From assembly GCF_947378715.1 (NCBI RefSeq), contig NZ_CANCLE010000028.1, forward strand, positions 1 through 30,166: 30,166 nucleotides of DNA, in the 5' to 3' direction. Both the position numbers and the translations under genes were made by a program. The first letter of the stretch is position 1. Each line of letters opens with the position of its first letter. Below, piece after piece: positions 8,568 to 14,696 of the stretch. The notes beneath the pieces are model-generated. The model was given only the letters and a program-made list of their open reading frames with translations, ran no database searches and was not told the origin of the DNA. The stretch comes from Phenylobacterium aquaticum. Its GTDB lineage: Bacteria > Pseudomonadota > Alphaproteobacteria > Caulobacterales > Caulobacteraceae.

Positions 8568-8916
8568 GACAGATCTCCACAATCGCCTCGGCCTCTAGCT
8601 CATTGTCGATCTCAACGTCGGTCTTCGCGGCATAGAGATCGGCCAACTTGCGGAAGGCCCTCAGTTCATCATCGTCGATGTTCGCCCGGTCCTTCTTCGC
8701 GAACAGATAGGCGTACACCCAATATCTTCGGCCCTTGGCCAGGATGATGCTGCGGCTGCGGTTCCGGTCGAGACGCTTCTTGAACACCCCGCCGCCCAGG
8801 TCATCCGCCTGGCCCGCCATCACCGCCCGCACGGCCGCGCAGAGTTCATCGTCCTTGATCCGCGCCTTCCTGGCCGCCTTGGTGAACCAGGCGGTCCTAA
8901 AGACCCGCGCGCCCAT
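8545..8916 (-). CDS. RelE/HigB-type toxin of a type II toxin–antitoxin system
   Basis: The protein is 123 residues from ATG 8916; in-frame starts at 8931 (ATG) and 8949 (GTG) are alternatives. It matches the COG4737 (RelE-related) pattern: RVFRTAWFTKAARKARI at the N-terminus, then DDLGGGVFKKRL, a basic RNRSRSIILAKG stretch, YWVYAYLFAKKDRANI and the ELRAFRKLADLY helix. Such proteins are ribosome-dependent mRNA endonucleases in characterised relatives. The acidic C-terminal extension after YAAKTDVEID overlaps the antitoxin start. I prefer 8916 because homologues begin just before the ARVF-like strand. A candidate operator and promoter lies directly upstream. Confidence 0.82.
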   Translation of the reverse strand: MGARVFRTAWFTKAARKARIKDDELCAAVRAVMAGQADDLGGGVFKKRLDRNRSRSIILAKGRRYWVYAYLFAKKDRANIDDDELRAFRKLADLYAAKTDVEIDNELEAEAIVEICHDDQAQI

Positions 8917-8939
8917 TCCCGCTACGACCATGGGAAACG

Positions 8940-8968
8940 TGAATAGCACTAAGTGCTACTGTAATCAA
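8940..8968 (-). promoter_or_regulatory. Candidate promoter with a palindromic operator for the toxin–antitoxin operon
   Basis: On the minus strand, TTGATT (8968-8963) and TATTCA (8945-8940) are separated by 17 nt. The spacer largely overlaps a perfect 15-nt inverted repeat, TAGCACT-A-AGTGCTA, at 8944-8958. An operator inside the spacer fits autorepression by the XRE antitoxin. Predicted transcription would begin near 8933, leaving almost no leader before ATG 8931 or about 17 nt before ATG 8916. The -10 match is weak (3 of 6); the palindrome itself is certain. Confidence 0.5.
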
Positions 8969-9018
8969 TGACGGGAGGTTCCCTGTTGGAGGACCTTCGG
9001 CCCCCCTCGCAGAACCGT

Positions 9019-10176
9019 CTAAGCCTCTATCAAGTGCGGCACGAACCGCGCGAGGTTCTTGGTGATGATGCTGTCGTCCTCGCGGACCCCGATGCCTGCG
9101 GGCTGATTGCCGACGATCCAGGCGCCGATCACCGGCCGCTTGCCGGCGAAGTCCGGTGGGGGGTGATAGGCCTGGAGCACGGCGCCCTCCTGGCCATAGC
9201 CCTGGTCCAGGATCGGCTCCTCGCCTCCGACCACCTCGATATTGGCGCCCTCGCGGGAGAACAGCGGCTTGCGCACATGGCGAGGACCCAGGGCCGAGGC
9301 CCGGGGATCGTCCTCGAAATAGGCCTCAAGCAGGTTCGGGTGGCCGGGGTGGCGTTCCCAGAGCAAGGGCAGGATGCCCTTGTTGGACAGGATCGCCTTC
9401 CAGGCCGGCTCCATCCAGCGCACCCCGGCGGTCTTCAGGTGGACGGCATAGGGCTCGCGCAGCATGAATTCCCAAGGATAGAGCTTGAAGGCGGCCTGCA
9501 GCACCAGGTTGTCGGCATCGACGAACAGCCCCTCGGCATTGACCCCGATCTGGTCGATGGCCACGAATTTCGGATCGAGGCCCGCCTGCCGGGCCAGATC
9601 TTCGAAGAACCGCACGGTCTGCCGATCCTCGACCGCCCGGGCGTCGCTGGCGAAATGGACGAAGCCGCCGGTCGGAAACAGGGCCCTGAACCGATCGCGC
9701 AGGGCCTCGAACAGGCTGTTGAACTGGTCGGTTCCCGCCGGCAGGGCGCCGGAGGCCAGCAGGTCCTCCAACCATAGCCATTGGAAGGTGGCGGCCTCGA
9801 AGACGCTGGTCGGGGTGTCGGCGTTGTACTCGTAGAGCTTGGGCTTCGACACGCCATCATAGCCGAAGTCGAAGCGGCCATAGAGCGACGGCGCCTTGGC
9901 CCGCCAGGAGGCCGCGATGAAGTCCTGATGCTCCGGCGGGATCGCCAGGCGGGTCATCAGGGCCTCGCTGCCGGCTGCCTCGTCGACGAGATCGAGGCAA
10001 AGCTCGTGCAGCTCTTCCGCCGCCGGCTCCAGGTCGCCTTCCACCTCAGCCAGGGTGAAGGCGTAGGCCGCCGCCTCGTCCCAATAGGCCTGACCGTCGG
10101 TGTGATGATAGACGAAGCCGATGGCGTCCGCCTTGGCCTGCCAGTTTGCGCGCGGCGTCAGTTCCAGGCGGCGCAC
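9019..10176 (-). CDS. Glutathionylspermidine synthase-like ATP-grasp ligase (YjfC/YgiC family)
   Basis: This 385-residue protein covers the preATP-grasp and ATP-grasp synthetase region of COG0754 and has no N-terminal amidase domain, like E. coli YjfC and YgiC (about 386 residues). Visible blocks include AIGFVYHHTDGQAYWDE near the N-terminus, GRFDFGYDG, LYEYNADTPTS (substrate/Mg region), VDADNLVLQAAFKLYPWEFML, RWMEPAWKAILSNKGILPLLW and a C-terminal FSREGANI segment. ATP-grasp enzymes form amide bonds through acyl-phosphates. The substrate here is uncertain, and I know of no evidence that YjfC/YgiC make glutathionylspermidine. The start is GTG 10176, 5 bases after the upstream stop. It is the third gene of a yjfI–yjfJ–yjfC-like operon. 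Confidence 0.88.
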   Translation of the reverse strand: MRRLELTPRANWQAKADAIGFVYHHTDGQAYWDEAAAYAFTLAEVEGDLEPAAEELHELCLDLVDEAAGSEALMTRLAIPPEHQDFIAASWRAKAPSLYGRFDFGYDGVSKPKLYEYNADTPTSVFEAATFQWLWLEDLLASGALPAGTDQFNSLFEALRDRFRALFPTGGFVHFASDARAVEDRQTVRFFEDLARQAGLDPKFVAIDQIGVNAEGLFVDADNLVLQAAFKLYPWEFMLREPYAVHLKTAGVRWMEPAWKAILSNKGILPLLWERHPGHPNLLEAYFEDDPRASALGPRHVRKPLFSREGANIEVVGGEEPILDQGYGQEGAVLQAYHPPPDFAGKRPVIGAWIVGNQPAGIGVREDDSIITKNLARFVPHLIEA

Positions 10177-10181
10177 GCGGA

Positions 10182-10925
10182 TTAGGTTTCGCTGCTCTTG
10201 GCGGGGTCGGCGACCTGCTGCTCGATCTGCAGCGGCGCCGCAGCAGGCGCGGCCAGACGCGCCAAGATGTCGTCGGCAGAGGACTGGCCCGGGCCGATGC
10301 CGGCCAGACGCAGCTTCTCGTCCAGATCGGCGCCCGTCCGGCGATCTTCCAGTTCACCGGCCGCCTTGATGCGCTCGCCCCGGATGGCCTGGCGTTCCTT
10401 GATCCGCGCCAGGCTGTCGGCGGCCGAGCCGAGGGAGGAGCCCGCGCCGGCCCCGCGCGCCGCCACCGAGGCCTGAGCCTTCTGGACGGACTCATTGACC
10501 TTCACGACCTCGACCTCGCGCCGCAGGGTCTCGATGCGGCGGTCGGTGGCGGTGATGGCCGCGTGCAGCTGGTCCTCGGCCCCGCGCATGTCGGCGATCT
10601 GGGGTTCTTTCAGGGCGATGTCCTGCTCCAGGTCGGCGATGCGCTGGGCCACCTGGCGGGCCAGGTCCATGTCGCCCTTGCCGACCGCGGCGCGGGCCGA
10701 GCCTTCGTACTTGCTCACCTGTTCCCGGAAGCTGGCCACTTCCTTTTCCAGGATCCGCCGGCGAGCCACCAGGGTGGCCATGTCGTCGCGGGCCTTTCCC
10801 TGGGCGGTGTCGGCGTCGCGGATTTCCTGATCCAGGATCCGCAGGGCGTTGGCGTCGACGACGGCGGCCGAGGCGTCATGCGCGCCCGCGCGGCCCAGGG
10901 TGATCAGCTTGCGCCAGATGGACAT
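10182..10925 (-). CDS. PspA/IM30 family protein (YjfJ-like)
   Basis: This 247-residue protein is a coiled-coil PspA/IM30 homologue. It begins MSIWRKLITLGR, has alternating heptad-like helices over about residues 25-150 (for example ARRRILEKEVASFREQV and KGDMDLARQVAQRIADLEQDI), then an Ala/Gly linker and a C-terminal helical region. PspA/IM30 proteins are cytoplasmic, bind the inner membrane and form ESCRT-III-like assemblies that maintain or remodel it. This one resembles YjfJ rather than true PspA because of its neighbours: a DUF2170 gene 21 bases upstream and a YjfC-like ligase 5 bases downstream. No pspF, pspB or pspC is seen nearby. Confidence 0.88.
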   Translation of the reverse strand: MSIWRKLITLGRAGAHDASAAVVDANALRILDQEIRDADTAQGKARDDMATLVARRRILEKEVASFREQVSKYEGSARAAVGKGDMDLARQVAQRIADLEQDIALKEPQIADMRGAEDQLHAAITATDRRIETLRREVEVVKVNESVQKAQASVAARGAGAGSSLGSAADSLARIKERQAIRGERIKAAGELEDRRTGADLDEKLRLAGIGPGQSSADDILARLAAPAAAPLQIEQQVADPAKSSET

Positions 10926-10946
10926 CGAAAGTCTCCCGGAACGGTA

Positions 10947-11372
10947 TTAGGCGGCGGTAAAGGACGAGCGGAGGTCGGAGGCCGCCGCCAGGGCGTTCTC
11001 GGCCAGGACGCGCAGCTCGATCAGGATGTCGTCCAGCGACGAGGACGGGGCCAGCTCCCCGAACAGCTCATAGTAGTCGCGACCGCCCACGGTGCTGATC
11101 CCGAAATTGGACAGCGGCACCAGCTTCTGGGCCTTGAGCAGGAATTCGTTGAAGGCGTGCCGGTCCGGCTGTTCGTCGACCGGCCACAACAGGACCGAGG
11201 CCGCGATCTGCTGGTCACTGACGCTGACGAAGATCTCCAGGTCGCCATGCTCGTGCAGGGTGACCAGCAGGATGGGATCAGCGCCTTCGACGACGCGGGC
11301 CGTCATGGCCTCGCCGAGGCCGTTCGAAAGGGCGGCTTTCAGCGAGCGGACAGTCCAGGCATGGGTCGTCAT
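10947..11372 (-). CDS. DUF2170 family protein (YjfI-like)
   Basis: This 141-residue acidic, probably cytoplasmic protein matches the DUF2170 pattern: a central LEIFVSVSDQQIAASVLLWPVD beta region (spanning about residues 45-67), the FNEFLLKAQKLVPLSNFGI segment, a DYYELFGELAPSSSLDDI stretch and a C-terminal helix. Function is unknown. In E. coli yjfI heads the yjfIJKLMC cluster. I chose ATG 11372 because GGAGGG lies about 10 nt upstream and homologues start near MTTHAW; the frame also runs upstream to 11426. It is the first gene of the leftward operon, divergent from the DUF2491 gene. Confidence 0.82.
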   Translation of the reverse strand: MTTHAWTVRSLKAALSNGLGEAMTARVVEGADPILLVTLHEHGDLEIFVSVSDQQIAASVLLWPVDEQPDRHAFNEFLLKAQKLVPLSNFGISTVGGRDYYELFGELAPSSSLDDILIELRVLAENALAAASDLRSSFTAA

Positions 11373-11486
11373 CGGGCGTGGCCCTCCAAGGGTTCCAGGT
11401 CTCATACAAGATGGGAGGGCGAACACCAGTCGTCGAGGCCCTCGCCGGTCGGGCGGGGTGACAAGTTGGTAATGCGGCGCCCCCTT

Positions 11487-11513
11487 TTGCGCGCGGGGCC
11501 GGCGTCGTAGATG
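11487..11513 (+). promoter_or_regulatory. Weak candidate promoter for the rightward half of the yjf-like module
   Basis: The divergent intergenic region spans 11373-11542. TTGCGCG at 11487-11493 (5 to 6 of 7 against TTGACGS) and CGTAGATG at 11506-11513 (about 4 of 8 against GCTANAWC) are separated by 12 nt. Predicted transcription would start near 11519, with a 24-nt leader. I found no convincing leftward promoter for the DUF2170 gene. Regulation of both arms probably lies in this 170-base interval. Confidence 0.25.
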
Positions 11514-11542
11514 AGGGGAACATCGCCATCAGGTCCGCTTTG

Positions 11543-12181
11543 ATGTTCAGCAAGCTTTTCGGACGCAAGACCGCGAGCGCGGCGCCCGGCCTGGCGGCGA
11601 TCCGCAACATCACCCTGGGGCGGACCGTCTGGCTGGACAGCCTGGCCTGGCGGCGGTTTGGCGGCGACGCGCGGTTCGCCCTGGACCGCGACACCCTGGA
11701 GATCACCGCCCAGGGCCTGGTCGAGCTCAAGGACGGCGGCTTCGTCCATCGGTTCTACACCGACGACGATCTGATGTTTCAGGCTGTCTCGGACGATCGC
11801 GAGGGCCAGAGCCTGACCGACGTCACGGTGTTCATGCCCTGGGAGAGCACCTATCCCGGCGGTCGCGCCGATCGGGAGGCCTGGGCCGCGCGGCTCCGCG
11901 CCCGGGTGTTCACGGGCAAGGGCCTGGGCGACTATTCGCGCCTCTGGTTCGGCGACGAGGCCGAGAGCCAGGATCCCGTCACCTTCTGGGAAGACCTGCA
12001 CGACGACCGGGACGGCATTCCCGACCGGCGCATCTTTCAGACCTGCATGCTGTTCGCCCGCGACCTGCCGGGCGACGGCCGTGAATTGCTGCTCGCTATC
12101 GAGCAGGAGAGCGAGGACCATGACGTCTCGTTCGAAATCATGCTCGGCATTCCGCTCGAAGCCGGCGAATTCAAAGCCTGA
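11543..12181 (+). CDS. DUF2491 family protein (YjfK-like)
   Basis: This 212-residue protein has the length and layout of E. coli YjfK. A short basic N-terminus (MFSKLFGRK) leads into a beta-rich region with LEITAQGLVELKDGGFVHRFY and DDLMFQAVSD. The middle section contains VTVFMPWESTYPGG and the C-terminal part contains MLFARDLP and the DHDVSFEIMLGI strand that ends the domain. No signal peptide or membrane segment is visible, so it is probably cytoplasmic. Function is unknown. ATG 11543 was chosen over an adjacent in-frame TTG at 11540. It is the first rightward gene of the yjf-like module, 17 bases before the DUF350 gene. Confidence 0.82.
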   Translation: MFSKLFGRKTASAAPGLAAIRNITLGRTVWLDSLAWRRFGGDARFALDRDTLEITAQGLVELKDGGFVHRFYTDDDLMFQAVSDDREGQSLTDVTVFMPWESTYPGGRADREAWAARLRARVFTGKGLGDYSRLWFGDEAESQDPVTFWEDLHDDRDGIPDRRIFQTCMLFARDLPGDGRELLLAIEQESEDHDVSFEIMLGIPLEAGEFKA

Positions 12182-12198
12182 CAGGAAAGACGCCCGAC

Positions 12199-12612
12199 AT
12201 GTTCGATCTTCAGGGGTTCGTCGCCAGCGCGGCGGCCTTCCTGGTGGCCTTCCTCGCCGCCGGACTGTTCACCGCCGCCTTCAAGGTCATCTATCAGTGG
12301 GTGACGCCCTATGATGAGGCCAAGCTGATCCGCGAGGGCAATGTGGCCGCCGCCCTGGCCCTGGGCGGCGCGCTGATTGGCTATGTGCTGCCGCTGGCCT
12401 CGGCGCTCAGCCACACCGTCTCGCTCCTGGAATTCTGCGCCTGGGCGGCCCTGGCGGGGGTCATCCAGATCGCGGCCTTCACCCTGATCCGCATGACGGT
12501 GATGAAGGATGTGTCGGCGCGCATCGAACGCGGCGAACTGGCCGCCGGCGTCTATCTGTCCAGCATCTCCCTGGCGGTCGGCCTGATCAACGCCGCCTGC
12601 ATGACGTCTTGA
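12199..12612 (+). CDS. DUF350 family integral membrane protein (YjfL-like)
   Basis: This 137-residue protein has four hydrophobic segments (about residues 8-28, 47-68, 76-97 and 113-135), matching the small inner-membrane DUF350 family. A conserved-looking YQWVTPYDEAKLIREGN loop after the first helix and GGALIGYVLPLASAL in the second are typical. Function is unknown. E. coli yjfL sits between yjfK and yjfM, exactly as here. The stop overlaps a possible TTG start of the next gene and lies 8 bases before its ATG, so the DUF350 and DUF1190 proteins are probably translationally coupled. Confidence 0.87.
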   Translation: MFDLQGFVASAAAFLVAFLAAGLFTAAFKVIYQWVTPYDEAKLIREGNVAAALALGGALIGYVLPLASALSHTVSLLEFCAWAALAGVIQIAAFTLIRMTVMKDVSARIERGELAAGVYLSSISLAVGLINAACMTS

Positions 12613-12620
12613 GCCGCGCC

Positions 12621-13226
12621 ATGACCGATCAACCGAAATCCCGTCTGAAACGCTCGCGCAGCCTGACCCTGACCAGCTTGATGGCCGGGGCGGCGGTGTC
12701 GGTCTCCGCCTGCGACGACACGCCGGCCGCGACCCAATGGGGCGACCCTCCGGCGGCGGAGGCCCGCACCTTCGCCAATCTGGACGAGTGCAAGGCCTCG
12801 GGCGATTTCACCGCCCAGCAATGCGAGACCACCCTGGCCGAAGCCCAGAAGGACAGCGCCGAGACCGCCCCCCGGTTCGCCAACCAGCAGAGCTGCGAAG
12901 AGCGCTACGGCGTTGACCAGTGCGTGCCGCGCTCGAGCCAGGGCGGCGGCAGCTTCTTCACGCCCTTGCTGACCGGCTTCATCATCGGTCAGGCCTTGAA
13001 CAACATGGGCGGCTATCGCGGCGCCCCGATGTATCGCGACCGCGACGGGACCTATTATGGCGGCGGCGGCTATTCGCTGTCGCGGGACTACGTCACCGGT
13101 CGGCCCCGCGCGCGGGCGGAAAGCTTTGACGCCCCGGCACGGGCAGGCGCCCCCAGCCGCGTGCAGAGCCGCAGCTTCGTCATTTCCCGCGGCGGATTTG
13201 GCGGCGGCCATTCGTTCGGCGGCTGA
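12621..13226 (+). CDS. DUF1190 family lipoprotein (YjfM/YgiB-like)
   Basis: This 201-residue protein starts with a basic n-region and a hydrophobic core ending in the lipobox VSAC, so Cys31 is probably lipidated; Asp32 follows. Four Cys (about 57, 68, 92, 101) lie in the conserved NLDECKASG, QQCETTL, QSCEERYG and QCVPR segments. A TPLLTGFIIGQALNNM stretch, a Gly/Tyr-rich region and a C-terminal ISRGGFGGGHSFGG tail follow. E. coli YgiB and YjfM share this layout and the RGGFG tail. Each is encoded next to a YgiC/YjfC ATP-grasp ligase, suggesting the lipoprotein is the ligase substrate or partner; that is inference. The Caulobacterales version ends soon after RGGFG. TTG 12609 is an alternative start. 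Confidence 0.85.
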   Translation: MTDQPKSRLKRSRSLTLTSLMAGAAVSVSACDDTPAATQWGDPPAAEARTFANLDECKASGDFTAQQCETTLAEAQKDSAETAPRFANQQSCEERYGVDQCVPRSSQGGGSFFTPLLTGFIIGQALNNMGGYRGAPMYRDRDGTYYGGGGYSLSRDYVTGRPRARAESFDAPARAGAPSRVQSRSFVISRGGFGGGHSFGG

Positions 13227-13302
13227 CCGGGTATCTGCCGCCCGACCCTGGACATCCTCGCCCACCGGCCTATCTGAGACTCCAAAATCCGGGAGGGACA
13301 TG

Positions 13303-13971
13303 ATGGGTGACTATTCCAAGCTGGCCGGGGCCGATGGGTTCCAGTTCACCGTCTATCGCGCGGCGCCCAAGGGCGAACGCAAGGGCGGGGTGGTGGTGAT
13401 CCAGGAGATCTTCGGGATCGACGAACACATCCGCCGCGACGTCGATCGCTGGGCCGAGCTGGGCTATGAGGCCATCGCGCCGTCGCTCTACGACCGCCGC
13501 GAGGCGGGCTTCACCGCCGGCCATGACCAGGCCGGCATGACCGCCGGGATCACCCACGCCCGCGCCACACCGCTGGACCAGGCCCTGGCCGACGTCGACG
13601 CCTGTCGCGCGGCCATGGCTGCGGCTGGCAAGGTGTTCGTGGTCGGCTATTGCTATGGCGGCTCGCTGACCTGGCTGTCGGCCTGCCAGCTGGACGGCTT
13701 CGCGGCCGGCTCCAGCTATTATGGCAGCCTGGTCCAGGCCAATGCCGACAAGACCCCCAAGTGCCCAGTGATCATCCACCTGGGCCGCAAGGACGCGGGC
13801 ATCCCCGCCGACGACGTCAAGGCCGCCGTCCAGGCCGCCAACCCCGGCGTGCCGGTCTATATCTATGAGGACGCCGGCCACGGCTTCAACAACGAGGACC
13901 CGCAGCGCCTGAACCAGGCCAGCGCCGACCTCGCCCGCCAGCGCACCCTCGACCTGTTCGCCGGCGCCTGA
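13303..13971 (+). CDS. Dienelactone hydrolase family protein (first of a tandem pair)
   Basis: This 222-residue alpha/beta hydrolase carries the dienelactone hydrolase triad: Cys117 in GYCYGGS, Asp164 in HLGRKDAGIP and His193 in AGHGFNNEDP. Glu36 in the QEIFGID segment is the usual partner of the Cys. Classical members open dienelactone in chlorocatechol breakdown, but most chromosomal members have unknown ester or lactone substrates. It has no signal peptide and is probably cytosolic. ATG 13303 is 5 nt after the GGGAGGG ribosome-binding site; ATG 13300 is possible but too close. The frame also runs far upstream, through the preceding gene, and that part is not real. The second copy starts 3 bases later. 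Confidence 0.9.
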   Translation: MGDYSKLAGADGFQFTVYRAAPKGERKGGVVVIQEIFGIDEHIRRDVDRWAELGYEAIAPSLYDRREAGFTAGHDQAGMTAGITHARATPLDQALADVDACRAAMAAAGKVFVVGYCYGGSLTWLSACQLDGFAAGSSYYGSLVQANADKTPKCPVIIHLGRKDAGIPADDVKAAVQAANPGVPVYIYEDAGHGFNNEDPQRLNQASADLARQRTLDLFAGA

Positions 13972-13974
13972 GCT

Positions 13975-14655
13975 GTGGGCGAGACGATCCGCCTGAAGAG
14001 CCGGTTCGACGGCTTCGAACTGGCGGCCTACCACGCCGGCGTCTCCGACGCCCGGCGGGGCGGGCTGGTGCTGGTCCAGGAGATCTTCGGGGTCACCGAT
14101 CATATCCGCGCGCTCTGCGACGGGTTCGCGGAGGACGGCTATGAGGTGATCGCGCCCAGCTTCTATGACCGGATCGAGCCGGGCTTCGAGGCCGACTATG
14201 GCCCCGACGCCATCGCCAAGGGTGTGAAGTACTCGACCGAGACCCCCTGGGACCAGGTCGCCGGCGACCTGCAGGCGGCGATCGACGCGCTTGAGCCGCC
14301 GGTGTTCGTCACCGGCTTCTGCTGGGGCGGGGCGGCGACCTGGCTGGCGGCCTGCCGCTGCGACGGCGTGGCGGCGGCCTCGGCCTTCTACGGCCGGCGG
14401 ATCAGCGAGTTGAAGGACGAGACGCCCAAGGTCCCGATCATCCTGCATTTCGGCAAGACCGACGCCTCGATCCCGCCGGAGAAGATCGCGGAGATCGAGG
14501 CCTTGCACCCGGACTTGCCCATCCACCAGTACGAGGCCGGCCACGGCTTCGTCTCCGATCGGCGGGCCGACTACGCCCCCGACGCCGCCAAGCTGGCCCG
14601 GTTGCGCACCCTCCAGGTGTTCGCCCGCAATGGCGGCGGGCGCAGCGAAGCCTGA
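13975..14655 (+). CDS. Dienelactone hydrolase family protein (second of a tandem pair)
   Basis: This 226-residue paralogue of the upstream gene has the same triad: Cys116 in GFCWGGA, Asp163 in HFGKTDASIP and His190 in AGHGFVSDRR, with Glu36 in QEIFGVT. It starts with GTG 13975, 3 bases after the previous stop, without a strong ribosome-binding site, so translation is probably coupled. Length, fold blocks and active-site spacing match the upstream copy, so the pair came from tandem duplication followed by clear divergence. The substrate is unknown. No aromatic degradation genes lie nearby. Confidence 0.9.
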   Translation: MGETIRLKSRFDGFELAAYHAGVSDARRGGLVLVQEIFGVTDHIRALCDGFAEDGYEVIAPSFYDRIEPGFEADYGPDAIAKGVKYSTETPWDQVAGDLQAAIDALEPPVFVTGFCWGGAATWLAACRCDGVAAASAFYGRRISELKDETPKVPIILHFGKTDASIPPEKIAEIEALHPDLPIHQYEAGHGFVSDRRADYAPDAAKLARLRTLQVFARNGGGRSEA

Positions 14656-14696
14656 GCCCTACCGCTCGAGGGCCTGACGCCGCTAAGCTGGACGGC

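Noticed and set aside
8151..8747. 198-codon plus-strand open frame opposite the antitoxin and toxin
   Set aside because: The minus strand carries recognisable XRE and RelE-type proteins in an overlapping pair; the plus-strand frame has no family features.
8968..9777. 269-codon plus-strand open frame opposite the ATP-grasp gene
   Set aside because: It is the shadow of the YjfC-like ligase; composition is low-complexity and no domain is seen.
9019..10176. Considered as a true bifunctional glutathionylspermidine synthetase/amidase
   Set aside because: The N-terminal CHAP amidase domain is absent and the 385-residue length matches the YjfC/YgiC group.
10182..10925. Considered as a classical PspA of a phage-shock operon
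   Set aside because: No pspF, pspB or pspC is present, and the flanking DUF2170 and YjfC-like genes point to the YjfJ subgroup.
13057..13302. In-frame N-terminal extension of the first dienelactone hydrolase
   Set aside because: The extension runs through the DUF1190 gene, is not hydrolase-like, and the strong GGGAGGG site before 13303 marks the real start.
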